This document shows positions 53,775 through 63,366 of a stretch of DNA of 64,000 nt, in pieces (the first letter of the stretch is position 1; the number at the start of each line of letters is the position of its first letter). Below the pieces are notes generated by a model. The model was not told the DNA's origin. It did not search any database and saw nothing but the letters and a program-made list of their open reading frames with translations. The position numbers and the translations under genes are program-made. The DNA comes from Flavobacterium collinsii (lineage in GTDB: Bacteria > Bacteroidota > Bacteroidia > Flavobacteriales > Flavobacteriaceae), in the NCBI RefSeq assembly GCF_902804485.1, contig NZ_CADCST010000077.1, positions 124,001-188,000 on the forward strand, read 5' to 3'.

Positions 53775-54805
53775 TAGTGAACCCCTGCCTCTTTCAACCA
53801 GTTTTTTAATCCTTCATCTGATGGTCTTGGGGCATTTGGATCAACAATATTGCCTTGCGGATCAATTAGTATGAATCTCGGAATACCGGTTACTTCATAA
53901 GCATTCTCAAAAGAGACATCACCATTAGCAAACAATTGTACACCTGTTAATTGAAGATCTGCTACCATTTTTTTCCATTTGTCATGATCTTTTACACGAT
54001 CGGTAGAAATGCTTACAAACACGATGTTTTGATTATGAAATTCTTTTTCAACTTTTTTAAGAAAGGGAATTTCTTTTTTACACGGTGCACACCAGGTAGC
54101 CCATAGATCAATATAAACAAACTTACCTTTAAAATCATCCAGAGAAGTTTTAGTCCCATTGTAATTTTCATAATTGAAAAATTTTGGTGAAATTTTTCCT
54201 TTTGGAAGTACTTCTTCCTGATGCTTTTTTAATCCCGTACTTTGGTTATATTTGGCCACACCCCTTTTCTTAAAGTCTTCAAAGTCCTTTTTTTCAAGAG
54301 TAATAAAAGAGGCTTCTAACCCCTTAGTCTGCTCAAGAAGTTTTTGATAACCCGCTACAATCTCCTCTATTTTGGCCATAAATTCGGCACTTTCTAATTT
54401 AAATATAGATTTATCCGCAGTGGCCTTTTCAGTATATAGTGCTTTCTTAAATAGGTAATTATTAGGTATTGCCCCTTCACCTTTACAAGTCATTGTCTCA
54501 TCCCATTGTTTGGTATCAAAAGTAATTTTCAGGTTGTAACCATTTTTAAGATAAAAGAAGCCTTGTTCTTTACCATCAAATATACCATAAAAGCCTTCTT
54601 TTATTCTGAGAGTATCAGAGAAGGTGCCATCTTTGTTCACATTAATTCTTTTTATTTTGGTTCTGTTCTTGAAAACAAGCAAAGAATCTGAATTTTTATC
54701 TGTGATTTTTCCGGATAAACGCAGATAGTCATTTCCTTCTTTTTGTGCAAAAGTATGCAGACTAAAAATGAGGGTCAGGATCCCTAAATAATACCATTTT
54801 TTCAT
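53774..54805 (-). CDS. TlpA-type thioredoxin-like protein with DUF4369-like N-terminus
   Basis: This is a 343-aa exported protein with a signal peptide (MKKWYYLGILTLIFSLHTFA). The N-terminal part (about 25-130: YLRLSGKITDKNSDSLLVFK, GFFYLKNGYNLKITFDTKQW) resembles DUF4369. The C-terminal thioredoxin-like domain (about 200-340) has WATWCAPCKKE with C239 and C242 as the redox pair and ITGIPRFILI-type cis-Pro (TGIPRFIL). It would reduce disulfides or act in redox control in the periplasm. It is the last gene of a minus-strand set with amidohydrolase, SusD and SusC genes. Confidence 0.87.
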   Translation of the reverse strand: MKKWYYLGILTLIFSLHTFAQKEGNDYLRLSGKITDKNSDSLLVFKNRTKIKRINVNKDGTFSDTLRIKEGFYGIFDGKEQGFFYLKNGYNLKITFDTKQWDETMTCKGEGAIPNNYLFKKALYTEKATADKSIFKLESAEFMAKIEEIVAGYQKLLEQTKGLEASFITLEKKDFEDFKKRGVAKYNQSTGLKKHQEEVLPKGKISPKFFNYENYNGTKTSLDDFKGKFVYIDLWATWCAPCKKEIPFLKKVEKEFHNQNIVFVSISTDRVKDHDKWKKMVADLQLTGVQLFANGDVSFENAYEVTGIPRFILIDPQGNIVDPNAPRPSDEGLKNWLKEAGVH

Positions 54806-54860
54806 TAGATTTTTCTTTTAAACTTTATTTTATAATTATTTATTGAAACGTTTTGGTGAA

Positions 54861-56102
54861 TTATTCTTTCGTATAAATAATCCCCGATTTAATGGTCATA
54901 AAGCCATCTTTTAAATTTTCGATATTTTGTACAGGGTCTGAATTGGTAATATAAAGATCTGCTCGTTTACCAATAGCGATAACGCCTCTATCCGCTACTC
55001 CAATGCTTTCTGCTCCAACTCTTGTAGCACTTATAAGAACATCTCTGTTGGTAAAACCACAGTTGTCGGTCAATATTTTTATCTCTTTGAATAATGGAAC
55101 AACATTATCTTTTTCGAATAAATAAGGCCAATCTGTTCCTGTAGCCACTTTAACTCCAAGTTCATGCGCCCTTTTAGTTATTTTCATCCCGTCAAAATAT
55201 TTATTATTGTTTGCCAAGTAATTCGTCGGATCCAGTATCACATTGTTTGCTTTCATGAGGAGTAATAACTTGTCCATTTTTATACTATCAATAGCAGGTA
55301 TTTTTTTTAGGTGATCCATTTTTCCTGAAGAAAAGCCATAGGCTATATCATAGGCATGCGACATCGAATTTACCTTAGCCGCAGCTACATCTGTTGGCGT
55401 AGCAGGAAATACTGCTGCATGACTCCAACTTTGTAATCCCTGCTTCTTTGCTTCTTTTACAATCTTTCTAATCATGCGTGCACTTAAATCAGAATATAGC
55501 TTTATTCCGGTTACCCCTGCTCCTTTTGCCTCTGCCATAGCCATTTTAATATTTGTCGTATCGGTAATGGTACGTTCCCATGGAGTATCTTTTTCTGTAG
55601 TATACTTTCGAGTTAAGTTAAAATAATCTGGTCCCGCGAACTGAGCTGCGTAAAAAATGGAAGGAGCCGGTAATTGATTCAGGATACTTGCCCGTTTATA
55701 ATCGGCAAGGACAATCGCATTCCCTGCCATATCCCTGACTGATGTTATCCCGGCATAAATCATTTTAGAAAGCTGGTCCTCCATGTATTTATTGCTCTTT
55801 TCTCTATTGAGATTTGGGACTGTTGTCAAATGAACGTGTGTATCTATTAATCCAGGCATAACATATTTTCCGGTGAGGTCAATTATTGTTGCTTCCGGAT
55901 ATGCACTAAAATTATCCGTATACAATAAATCTATAATCTGATTGCCTTTAATGATGATACTACCCGTCTTTAAGTCAAATTTATCGTCAAAAATAAATCC
56001 GTTCTTCAGTATTGTTATTTTTAAGTTTTCCTTCTTTTGTGAATATCCTGTTATTAGGTTAAATAGCGAAAACAAAAAGATTAAGACTAGTTTTTTTTTC
56101 AT
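54861..56102 (-). CDS. Secreted amidohydrolase family protein
   Basis: This is a 413-aa protein with a signal peptide (MKKKLVLIFLFSLFNLITGY). The metal-binding DTHVHL (H89, H91) and later residues in SWSHAAV, MSHAYD and TGTDWPY correspond to the metal site of the amidohydrolase superfamily (imidazolonepropionase / Xaa-Pro dipeptidase-like). The product LYITNSDPVQNIENL ends the typical small beta domain. It probably hydrolyses a cyclic amide or peptide bond in the periplasm. It lies 105 bp downstream of a SusD gene on the same strand, suggesting it acts on the imported compound. Confidence 0.88.
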   Translation of the reverse strand: MKKKLVLIFLFSLFNLITGYSQKKENLKITILKNGFIFDDKFDLKTGSIIIKGNQIIDLLYTDNFSAYPEATIIDLTGKYVMPGLIDTHVHLTTVPNLNREKSNKYMEDQLSKMIYAGITSVRDMAGNAIVLADYKRASILNQLPAPSIFYAAQFAGPDYFNLTRKYTTEKDTPWERTITDTTNIKMAMAEAKGAGVTGIKLYSDLSARMIRKIVKEAKKQGLQSWSHAAVFPATPTDVAAAKVNSMSHAYDIAYGFSSGKMDHLKKIPAIDSIKMDKLLLLMKANNVILDPTNYLANNNKYFDGMKITKRAHELGVKVATGTDWPYLFEKDNVVPLFKEIKILTDNCGFTNRDVLISATRVGAESIGVADRGVIAIGKRADLYITNSDPVQNIENLKDGFMTIKSGIIYTKE

Positions 56103-56207
56103 GTAAAAAGGCTTTTATAATATTAGAAAAATGCATAGAATGCAAGGAGTAGGATTCAAAGGATCAATATTCTCTAACGAAAATATTGACCCTAAAAATG
56201 GCTACTT

Positions 56208-57608
56208 TTAATAACCCGGATTTTGTGTAATACCGGAACGGTCTATTTCTGTTTGCGGAATGGGTAAAGCAAATCGATTTGCGTTAGCCGATAAACCACT
56301 GCCGTCTGCTCTTTTAAAACCTAACCCAAGTCTTTTAAGATCTGTAAATCTGAACCCTTCAAATGCTAATTCTCTTCTTCGTTCATTAAGAATTTCATTA
56401 CTCAGATCTGCCCCTGAATAATCTCCTATACCACGGGCATTTCTAAGTTTATTGAGATTTATCAATGCTGATGCACTGTTATTTTCCTGTAGATAAGATT
56501 CTGCCAGTATAAGATACAATTCAGGTACTCTGATGAGTTTTATATCTATATTACCCGGATCAAAAGCAGCGGCATTTGTTGTTCTTGTACCTGCTTGCTT
56601 TTTAGGAAAGTAATTGTCTTTAATAGTAGGATGGTTTTTGAAATATACTGTAAATCTAAAGTCTTTCGTTTTGTCATAAAGATTTATTAAATCTGTTGCT
56701 ACCGAATAAGGATAACTCGAGAGAACCGGTATTGCAAAGATTGCTGCAGTCTGCCCCATTTCGGAATTTTCAAAACGTATTCTAAAAATGATTTCTCCCG
56801 AATCATCCTTATCCCATTCTTTTTGCAAAGCAACCAGCGTGTTGTCTAATTTATATCTGGTATCTGCTAAGGCTAAATTACTGTAGGCAATAGCATTTTT
56901 GTAATCGGCTGTTTCATGAGATACGCGGGCGGATAATGCATAAATTGCTGTTTTGGATATTCTATAGGAATTAACCGTATTATTGGCTAATGCTTCCGCT
57001 TCTTTTAAGTCTGCCAGAATAAACTGAATCACTTCGGCTGTAGTGTTTCTGGGTTTTATGTCTAACAATTTATCTGTTTCAAATCGATAAGATACTGACA
57101 ATGCCTTTTTATCAGCGTTATAAGCAGGTGAATAAAACCTGTATAAATTATAATGCAATAAAGCTCTTATCCCCAGTGCTTCTCCTAAAAAAGCATTTTT
57201 GTTTGTCAGCGTACTTTTTCTCGCATACTTTATAATAGTATTTACGTTATAGATGGCCTGATACGAAACTTTCCAAAATCCCTCTATACCACCAGTCGAG
57301 CTGTTATATGCCAGGGGATATATCGAAAGTGAACTGTTATCAAAAGAGAAGTCTTTTGAATTTGTTGAACCTAAAAGATCATCTCCAATGGCTTCCGGAA
57401 TTGTGTAAATACCCAAGGAATAGCCGTGGAAATCTTGTTTCATAAGCCCATAAACGCCATCTAAGGCACTTCTGAAACCACCTTCTGTCTGAAAGAGTGT
57501 TTCCGGAGCCAATTGATCCAAAGGTTCTTTGTTTATAATATCATCAGAGCAGCTGCTAAAGAAAGTAACTATTACTGATATGAAGAATAATTTTATATTT
57601 GCTCTCAT
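56208..57608 (-). CDS. SusD/RagB family nutrient-binding lipoprotein
   Basis: This is a 466-aa lipoprotein. The signal LFFISVIVTFFSSC ends at Cys 20, followed by SDDIINKEPLDQL, an acidic post-Cys stretch that fits Bacteroidota surface export. SusD hallmarks are LDQLAPETLFQTEGGFRSAL, NVNTIIKYA, AEVIQFILADLKEAEALANN, RVPELYLILAESYLQ and FEGFRFTDLKRLG. SusD proteins bind nutrients at the cell surface and close the SusC barrel. It lies 87 bp downstream of the SusC gene. No glycoside hydrolase is near, so the ligand may be peptidic. Confidence 0.95.
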   Translation of the reverse strand: MRANIKLFFISVIVTFFSSCSDDIINKEPLDQLAPETLFQTEGGFRSALDGVYGLMKQDFHGYSLGIYTIPEAIGDDLLGSTNSKDFSFDNSSLSIYPLAYNSSTGGIEGFWKVSYQAIYNVNTIIKYARKSTLTNKNAFLGEALGIRALLHYNLYRFYSPAYNADKKALSVSYRFETDKLLDIKPRNTTAEVIQFILADLKEAEALANNTVNSYRISKTAIYALSARVSHETADYKNAIAYSNLALADTRYKLDNTLVALQKEWDKDDSGEIIFRIRFENSEMGQTAAIFAIPVLSSYPYSVATDLINLYDKTKDFRFTVYFKNHPTIKDNYFPKKQAGTRTTNAAAFDPGNIDIKLIRVPELYLILAESYLQENNSASALINLNKLRNARGIGDYSGADLSNEILNERRRELAFEGFRFTDLKRLGLGFKRADGSGLSANANRFALPIPQTEIDRSGITQNPGY

Positions 57609-57695
57609 TATGTTTTTCTTTAATTTTTTATCTATCGTAGTAAGACTCTTTTGTCTTCGTTGTTATTTGATGTCCAATTTGTGGTTTGCTGTATC

Positions 57696-60600
57696 TTAAA
57701 AACTAGCATTAAGACCTAAAGAATAAGCTCTGACAATGGATGAAGAAAGTCCAATACCTCCAGCTGCAGTAGCATATTCCGGATCAATATAGCTAACAGC
57801 CGTTTTGGTAAAAAGGTTTTGCCCCTGAACATAAATTCTTAAACTTTCGATCCCTGTTTTCTCTAAAACACTTTTGTGAAGTGAATATCCCAGAGCAACA
57901 TTTTTCAATTTAATATAACTGGCATTCTCTAAAAATTGAGTAGAGTTTTTGTAATCTGACTCTATGAATGCTGTAGGGTTGGCTGTATTCACCTGTCTTA
58001 CAGCTATACTTGACTGATCACCAGAATTTTTCCATGCTTTAAGCACGTCAGTACTTTGATTGTAAGCGGGATTGTTATATAAATTATAGATTCCTTCATT
58101 CAGAACATAATGACCGACAGCATAAGATATCAAGACTGACATATCAAGTTGTTTGTATCTGAGCGTATTGGTTAAACCTCCATAATATTTAGGCATTGCG
58201 GTTTTGTTGCTAACCTGCCTGAGATTATTGATTTCAGTTGCATTAGTTGTAGTTTTATTGGTATTGTAATCTACTAGCTTTCCATCCTGTGTTCTGTACT
58301 GATTAAAACCTGTAACCGGATTAACACCAGCCCAATCTGCTATATAAAAAGAGCGTATAGCGCTCCCTTCTTTGAACACGGTAGATCCTGCATTATTGAT
58401 AATATCCTTTTTGTCTGACAAGGCCAGAACAGTTCCTTTGTTGAAAGCAATATTAAAATCGGTGGTCCAGTTAAAATCTTTGCCTTTTAAATTTACAGTA
58501 TGAAGACTAATCTCAACACCCTCATTTCTAAAGTTTCCGATATTAGAGATCAACTCTTTAAAACCTGAAGTTAACGGAATTGGCTTATTGTTTAATAAGT
58601 CTCTGGTATCTCTGATATAATAGTCAACAGTTCCTGAAATACGATTGCTAAACAGTCCGTAATCGATACCGAAATTCTTATTGTAATTCTTTTCCCAGGT
58701 TAAATTTGGGTTTTCTCCCCTTGATAGATAAGGTACGGTACCACCTGCATAAATGATTTGGCTAGAGTAATTATATAAAGATTGAGAAGCAAAATCTCCT
58801 ATAAAGTCATTTCCGGAAGTCCCAATGCTGGCTCGCAATTTTAAAGAACTTACGATTTTATTCTCCTTAAATAAGTCTTTATATGCATTCCATGAAGTTC
58901 CTACAGACCAAAAATTCGCATATTTGTTATCCGCCCCAAAACGGGAAGAGCCGTCTCTTCTGAAGGATAATGACAGATTATAAGCACTATTAAAGTTATA
59001 ATTTAGTCGCGAGAAATAAGACAATGAACCCGCTACTGATTTTTGTTGTGTAGCTGAAGTTACCGTTTTTGCTGCGCTTACGATTTGTATCGCATCCGAG
59101 TTAAAAGTATTAGCCAGTATATTAAGACTGTTGGTTTCGTATTCATTAATTTCATTACCCAATACCAAATCAAAACTATGTTTCTGAAATTTCTTTGCTA
59201 TAGTTGCTGTTAATGTACCTGTATAATTATTATTATCGCCACTAGAATTACTTAGTACTCCCCCTTTTACAATTACTTTCTCGAAATTACTGCCCTTTGA
59301 GCTATTATAGTTAGCTCCTAAAACGCCATTCAAAATTAACCATTTGAAAGGTGTATAAGTCAAATTTACACTTCCTCCAATATTTTTTCGATTGGAATTT
59401 ACAATTGTATTATCTCTTAAAAATAATGGATTGTACGGAGTGCCCGGAGCACTGCCAATCTCCAAAAGCCTTAGCGGATTTCCCTTATCATCAAGAAAAT
59501 TTAACCATGGGTTTAACATAAATGCATTTGAAAAAGGAGAACCGACTGTACGTTTGTTTACGTCATTTACATTTCCGAAATTTCCTGAAAATCCAACTTT
59601 TAATTTACTTCCCAAATCAAAATCAAGTCGAGTACTTACCGTATATCTTTTGTACTCGCCTCCAAAAATATTATCGACCTTGTTATAGGTTATCGAAGTA
59701 TAATAGTTGGCTTTATCGGAACCTCCGGAGAAAGAGATATTATCTTCACGATTTATTTCATTCTTCAAAAGCAAATCAGCCCAATTTACATTATTCCCCA
59801 ATGCTCTTCTGTTTTGAAGTAATGTCGGATTCGTTTTATAAACCCCCAACGACTCTTCAAAATCTAATTTTTGAGATCCGGTCATTAAATCGTTAGTAAA
59901 TGATTGGTCTGCTGTTTTAATTCCAAGTCGGGTATTAAAAGTCACCTGCAATCCAGTGTTTCTCTTTCCTCTTTTTGTGGTTATCATTATTACACCATTC
60001 GTCCCTTTAGATCCATAAATAGAGGTTGATGCAGCATCTTTTAGAACACTGATCTCTTGTATGTCGGCAGCATTTAAGGTGAAGGCACCTAATCCTGATC
60101 TGGGCATCTGTACTCCATCAACAACTATCAGAGGATCTGTACTCGAACTTATCGAGCCAATACCTCTTAGTAAAATAGAAGGAGGTGCATCCGGAGAGGT
60201 AAAATTTTCCTGAACAAATAAACCGGGAACGACTCCAATTAAAGCGTCGGCGAAAGATACATTTTGTGTATTCTGTAATACCTTGGTATCCAATTTTGTT
60301 ACAGCTCCCGTAATTTTATCACGATTCATTTTTCCATACCCCACTAAAACGAGTTCATCCAATTGGTTCGTATTGGGTTCAAGGGTAACATTGAGCAAAA
60401 CCTGGCCTGCAATTTTAATTTTTTTAGTTGTAAAACCTACAAAGCTAAAGCTTACCACATCACCTTCGTTTACAGCGATTTCATACTTGCCATCAAAATC
60501 AGTAGTTGTGCCCTGTTTATTATTGTTTACTAAAATTGTTACTCCAATCAAAGGCAAGCCTGTATGGTCTTTAACCACACCACGAATCTTCTTTTGATTT

Positions 60601-60773
60601 GCGTTTTTACTGATTAGGTCAAGAGAAGACTCCTTTGAACTTTTAGTCTTCTGCGCATAATTTCCAGATTGTACATTCAATATTGAAACAATGAGAAAAA
60701 ATGCGGTTAGCTTAATTTTTAATGATGGTTTTAAATAAAATAGAGTTGCTGCATGAGCTTTCATTTTTTTCAT
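57696..60773 (-). CDS. SusC/RagA family TonB-linked outer membrane protein
   Basis: This is a TonB-dependent transporter of 1025 aa from the ATG at 60773 (MKKMKAHAATLFYLKPSLKI, then a hydrophobic signal). The frame is open to an ATG at 60905, but that would add 44 residues before an ordinary signal peptide. A CarboxypepD_reg-like domain (KIRGVVKDHTGLPLIGVTIL) precedes the plug (VLVGYGKMNRDKITGAVTKL, DAASTSIYGSKGTNGVIMIT), followed by the beta barrel ending in Phe (LGLNASF). It imports a ligand bound by SusD, powered by TonB. First gene of the SusC-SusD-amidohydrolase-thioredoxin set. Confidence 0.93.
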   Translation of the reverse strand: MKKMKAHAATLFYLKPSLKIKLTAFFLIVSILNVQSGNYAQKTKSSKESSLDLISKNANQKKIRGVVKDHTGLPLIGVTILVNNNKQGTTTDFDGKYEIAVNEGDVVSFSFVGFTTKKIKIAGQVLLNVTLEPNTNQLDELVLVGYGKMNRDKITGAVTKLDTKVLQNTQNVSFADALIGVVPGLFVQENFTSPDAPPSILLRGIGSISSSTDPLIVVDGVQMPRSGLGAFTLNAADIQEISVLKDAASTSIYGSKGTNGVIMITTKRGKRNTGLQVTFNTRLGIKTADQSFTNDLMTGSQKLDFEESLGVYKTNPTLLQNRRALGNNVNWADLLLKNEINREDNISFSGGSDKANYYTSITYNKVDNIFGGEYKRYTVSTRLDFDLGSKLKVGFSGNFGNVNDVNKRTVGSPFSNAFMLNPWLNFLDDKGNPLRLLEIGSAPGTPYNPLFLRDNTIVNSNRKNIGGSVNLTYTPFKWLILNGVLGANYNSSKGSNFEKVIVKGGVLSNSSGDNNNYTGTLTATIAKKFQKHSFDLVLGNEINEYETNSLNILANTFNSDAIQIVSAAKTVTSATQQKSVAGSLSYFSRLNYNFNSAYNLSLSFRRDGSSRFGADNKYANFWSVGTSWNAYKDLFKENKIVSSLKLRASIGTSGNDFIGDFASQSLYNYSSQIIYAGGTVPYLSRGENPNLTWEKNYNKNFGIDYGLFSNRISGTVDYYIRDTRDLLNNKPIPLTSGFKELISNIGNFRNEGVEISLHTVNLKGKDFNWTTDFNIAFNKGTVLALSDKKDIINNAGSTVFKEGSAIRSFYIADWAGVNPVTGFNQYRTQDGKLVDYNTNKTTTNATEINNLRQVSNKTAMPKYYGGLTNTLRYKQLDMSVLISYAVGHYVLNEGIYNLYNNPAYNQSTDVLKAWKNSGDQSSIAVRQVNTANPTAFIESDYKNSTQFLENASYIKLKNVALGYSLHKSVLEKTGIESLRIYVQGQNLFTKTAVSYIDPEYATAAGGIGLSSSIVRAYSLGLNASF

Positions 60774-61426
60774 AATTTTCAGAGTTTTTAAATTGCCAGA
60801 GTTCATAACCTTAAGAATTGATCGTATAGAGAGAAAAGACTGCCAGAGTTCTTTTTCGTGATTTTCTAAAAACAAAAGTTGTGGTATTTGAATGGAGAAT
60901 GCCATTATACATTTAGGACAAACACTGCAAGTAAATTACATTTTGTGTACCTGATGTATCGATAAAATAATGAGATTCAATTCCCCGTTAAAGTGGTATT
61001 TTCAGGGGTATAAATGCAATTCTAACTTTTCAAAAAGAGAAAAAACAGATGAGAGACAAGTTTATATAAATTTCGTTTCGCGCTTATCTCTTTTGATATT
61101 GTGTCAAATGTAGACTACATAATTCATACATGGACTTTAAAAGTAATAACTGGTATCATCTACGTAACAATTGGCGCTTTTTTAGACATAAGTGTGAAAA
61201 AATGAAATCAGTTTTAGCAAATTACCAATTGTTTTCACAAAAAAACACTTTATTTCTTTCTGCCAAAATCAAATAATGAAGATCAAAAACGGTCAAAAAT
61301 TCATTCTTAGTTTCAAAATGCATCTGATACAAATCAGCAACTGGTTTTAAATGATTCTAATAACTTTCTATACTACTAAAAGACCGCATTTAAGTTTAAA
61401 AATGAAAATTCTTCATTTTGGGTATA

Positions 61427-61458
61427 AAAAAACCAGTGAGCTTAATTCACTGGTTTTA
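61427..61458. terminator. Perfect stem terminator
   Basis: AAACCAGTGA and TCACTGGTTT form a 10-bp stem around a 7-nt loop, with A and T runs on the two sides. It follows the minus-strand LytTR gene. The gap 60774-61426 before the SusC start is AT-rich; a TACATTTG on the minus strand at 61112-61105 is a weak -7 candidate, and nothing else was found. Confidence 0.7.
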
Positions 61459-61517
61459 AAATTCATATACTGTACCTCTTTAATCTATTTAGTACAGTTC
61501 AATATTTTTATTTACTG

Positions 61518-62207
61518 CTAACTTAGCCAGTCACTGACTAACTTTCGATAGGTTTCACCAACGGGAAGCTGTTCTCCACTGGTGAGTTGTATCTGATTTC
61601 CATCAATAACCTTTATTTTACTTTTTGGGATTATATAGGAGCGATGAATTCGAACAAATTGATTTACAGGAAGCTTTTCCAAAATATCCTTCATGTTTTC
61701 CAGAACCATAATTTTCTCCCCTTTCGTATGAATGCGAATATAGTCTTTGAGGCCTTCAATATAAAGGATGTTTTCGGTTGCTATTTTATGATGCTTCCGG
61801 TCGGCTTTTACAAATAGAAAATCTTCAGTTTGCTGGTTTTGAAAGGTTTCCTGCCAACGGATAAATTTTTCAACACTCTGATAAAAACGATTGAAAACAA
61901 TTGGTTTGAGTAAATAATCTATAACATGGAACTGAAAAACATCTAAAGCATAATCCGGATACGCAGAGGTAATGATGAAGTTGTGTTTCTGATTGAACAT
62001 CTGCATTAATTCAATTCCGGTTAGCTGTGGCATTTGAATGTCTATAAACACCAAATCAACCACTTCATTGTTCAGTATTTCGATGGCTTTAAAAACGTCT
62101 GAATCGGCATACAAAACGTTTAATCTAGGTACTTTAGAAGCATAATCTGCCATTAACCTTACTGCAAAAGGTTCGTCGTCTAATATGATACAATTTATTT
62201 TCTTCAT
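61518..62207 (-). CDS. LytTR-type response regulator
   Basis: This is a 229-aa protein. The receiver domain (1-120) has the acidic DD pair (IILDDEPFAV), the phospho-acceptor D in DLVFIDIQMPQLTG and the later K in LLKPIVF. The C-terminal LytTR DNA-binding domain (about 130-229) contains ATENILYIEGLKDYIRIHTK, FVRIHRSYIIPKSKI and QLTSGEQLPVGETY. It is coupled to the LytS-type kinase upstream by an ATGA overlap. It probably regulates transport or secretion genes nearby. Confidence 0.94.
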   Translation of the reverse strand: MKKINCIILDDEPFAVRLMADYASKVPRLNVLYADSDVFKAIEILNNEVVDLVFIDIQMPQLTGIELMQMFNQKHNFIITSAYPDYALDVFQFHVIDYLLKPIVFNRFYQSVEKFIRWQETFQNQQTEDFLFVKADRKHHKIATENILYIEGLKDYIRIHTKGEKIMVLENMKDILEKLPVNQFVRIHRSYIIPKSKIKVIDGNQIQLTSGEQLPVGETYRKLVSDWLS

Positions 62208-63226
62208 CTTAATTCTATTTCAAGTTCAGCTGTAAACTGGTTGTTTTGATTTACTACTTTTATCTGATGTTTTTGCGGATAATGAATTTCCAGTCTCTTT
62301 CTTAAATTACTTAATCCAATACCTCCCAATTTATCTTTCTTTTGTATGGCGATATCATTTATCACTTTAAAATTGAGTTTTTGATCTTCTAAGCGCAGCT
62401 CGATTATAATTGGTTTTTCGTTAGATGTAACACCATGTTTTAAGGCATTTTCAATTAACGGAGATAAAATATAAGGCGGAATTTCTTCAGAAATATTTTC
62501 GGTTTCAATTCTGAAATCAATAAAAGCACTTTCCTGATGCCTTAATTGTTCGAGCTCTATATAGGCTTTTATATACTCGATTTCATCGGCCAGTTTTATC
62601 TTTTCTTTTTGAGATTCGTAGGTCGTAAAACGCATAATCTGACTTAGTTTTTCGATGGCAGCCAACGATTTATCCGATTGAAAATAAACCATCGAATAAA
62701 TATTGTTGAGTGTATTAAATATAAAATGCGGATTGATCTGTGCTTTCAGAAATTTGATTTCGGTGTTTTTGTTTTCTTCCAGAATAACCTGATTGTACTC
62801 CAGCAAACGGATAAAATAAATAACAAACCAAAGCAGTGAACTTAAAATTACAGGCATACTGCTGTAATGCAGATTATCCTCCATATACTTAAAGAAAGTT
62901 GGATTGGTGTAATTGATTCGATGAAATAAAACATCGCTTATCACCTGTTCCAACAACCATCGTGACCCCGTAAAAAACAAGTACGAAACCAATACTCCCA
63001 CAAAAAATCTTTTCCACTGAAAGGATTTAAAAACCAATTTCATCACCACAAAATAATGAAAATAAAAGGTTAGCACAAACACAATCATATACGTTGAAAG
63101 AAACAGATCCGGAATGAAGTTTTTGCTCTGGATTAGATTTTTAACAAATGTGAAATACCCCATCAAAAGCCAATATATGATATGAATAAACACTTCTACT
63201 CTTTTTGATAATGTTCCTTTATACAT
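62204..63226 (-). CDS. LytS-type sensor histidine kinase
   Basis: This is a 340-aa protein with four membrane segments in residues 10-140, then a His_kinase (PF06580-type) domain: LKAQINPHFIFNTLNNIYSM with the phospho-His, and the ATPase part PPYILSPLIENALKHG with IGLSNLRKRLEIHY. There is no extracellular sensor domain, so it may sense membrane or intramembrane cues. The stop overlaps the response regulator ATG. Confidence 0.93.
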   Translation of the reverse strand: MYKGTLSKRVEVFIHIIYWLLMGYFTFVKNLIQSKNFIPDLFLSTYMIVFVLTFYFHYFVVMKLVFKSFQWKRFFVGVLVSYLFFTGSRWLLEQVISDVLFHRINYTNPTFFKYMEDNLHYSSMPVILSSLLWFVIYFIRLLEYNQVILEENKNTEIKFLKAQINPHFIFNTLNNIYSMVYFQSDKSLAAIEKLSQIMRFTTYESQKEKIKLADEIEYIKAYIELEQLRHQESAFIDFRIETENISEEIPPYILSPLIENALKHGVTSNEKPIIIELRLEDQKLNFKVINDIAIQKKDKLGGIGLSNLRKRLEIHYPQKHQIKVVNQNNQFTAELEIELR

Positions 63227-63366
63227 CGTTTCGTTTTTTTTTCAAAGATATACATTCATTAAAAAGTCTAAAGCCGGGTTTGTAGATTAATCACAGGGGT
63301 TTGTCGATAAAAGTTCTTTACGGTCTTTTTTCAGCGCAGTTTTGCAGGGTAATTAATTTAAAAACC

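Noticed and set aside
60774-60905. N-terminal extension of the SusC protein from the ATG at 60905
   Set aside because: It would put 44 non-hydrophobic residues before a normal signal peptide; the ATG at 60773 gives a standard export signal.
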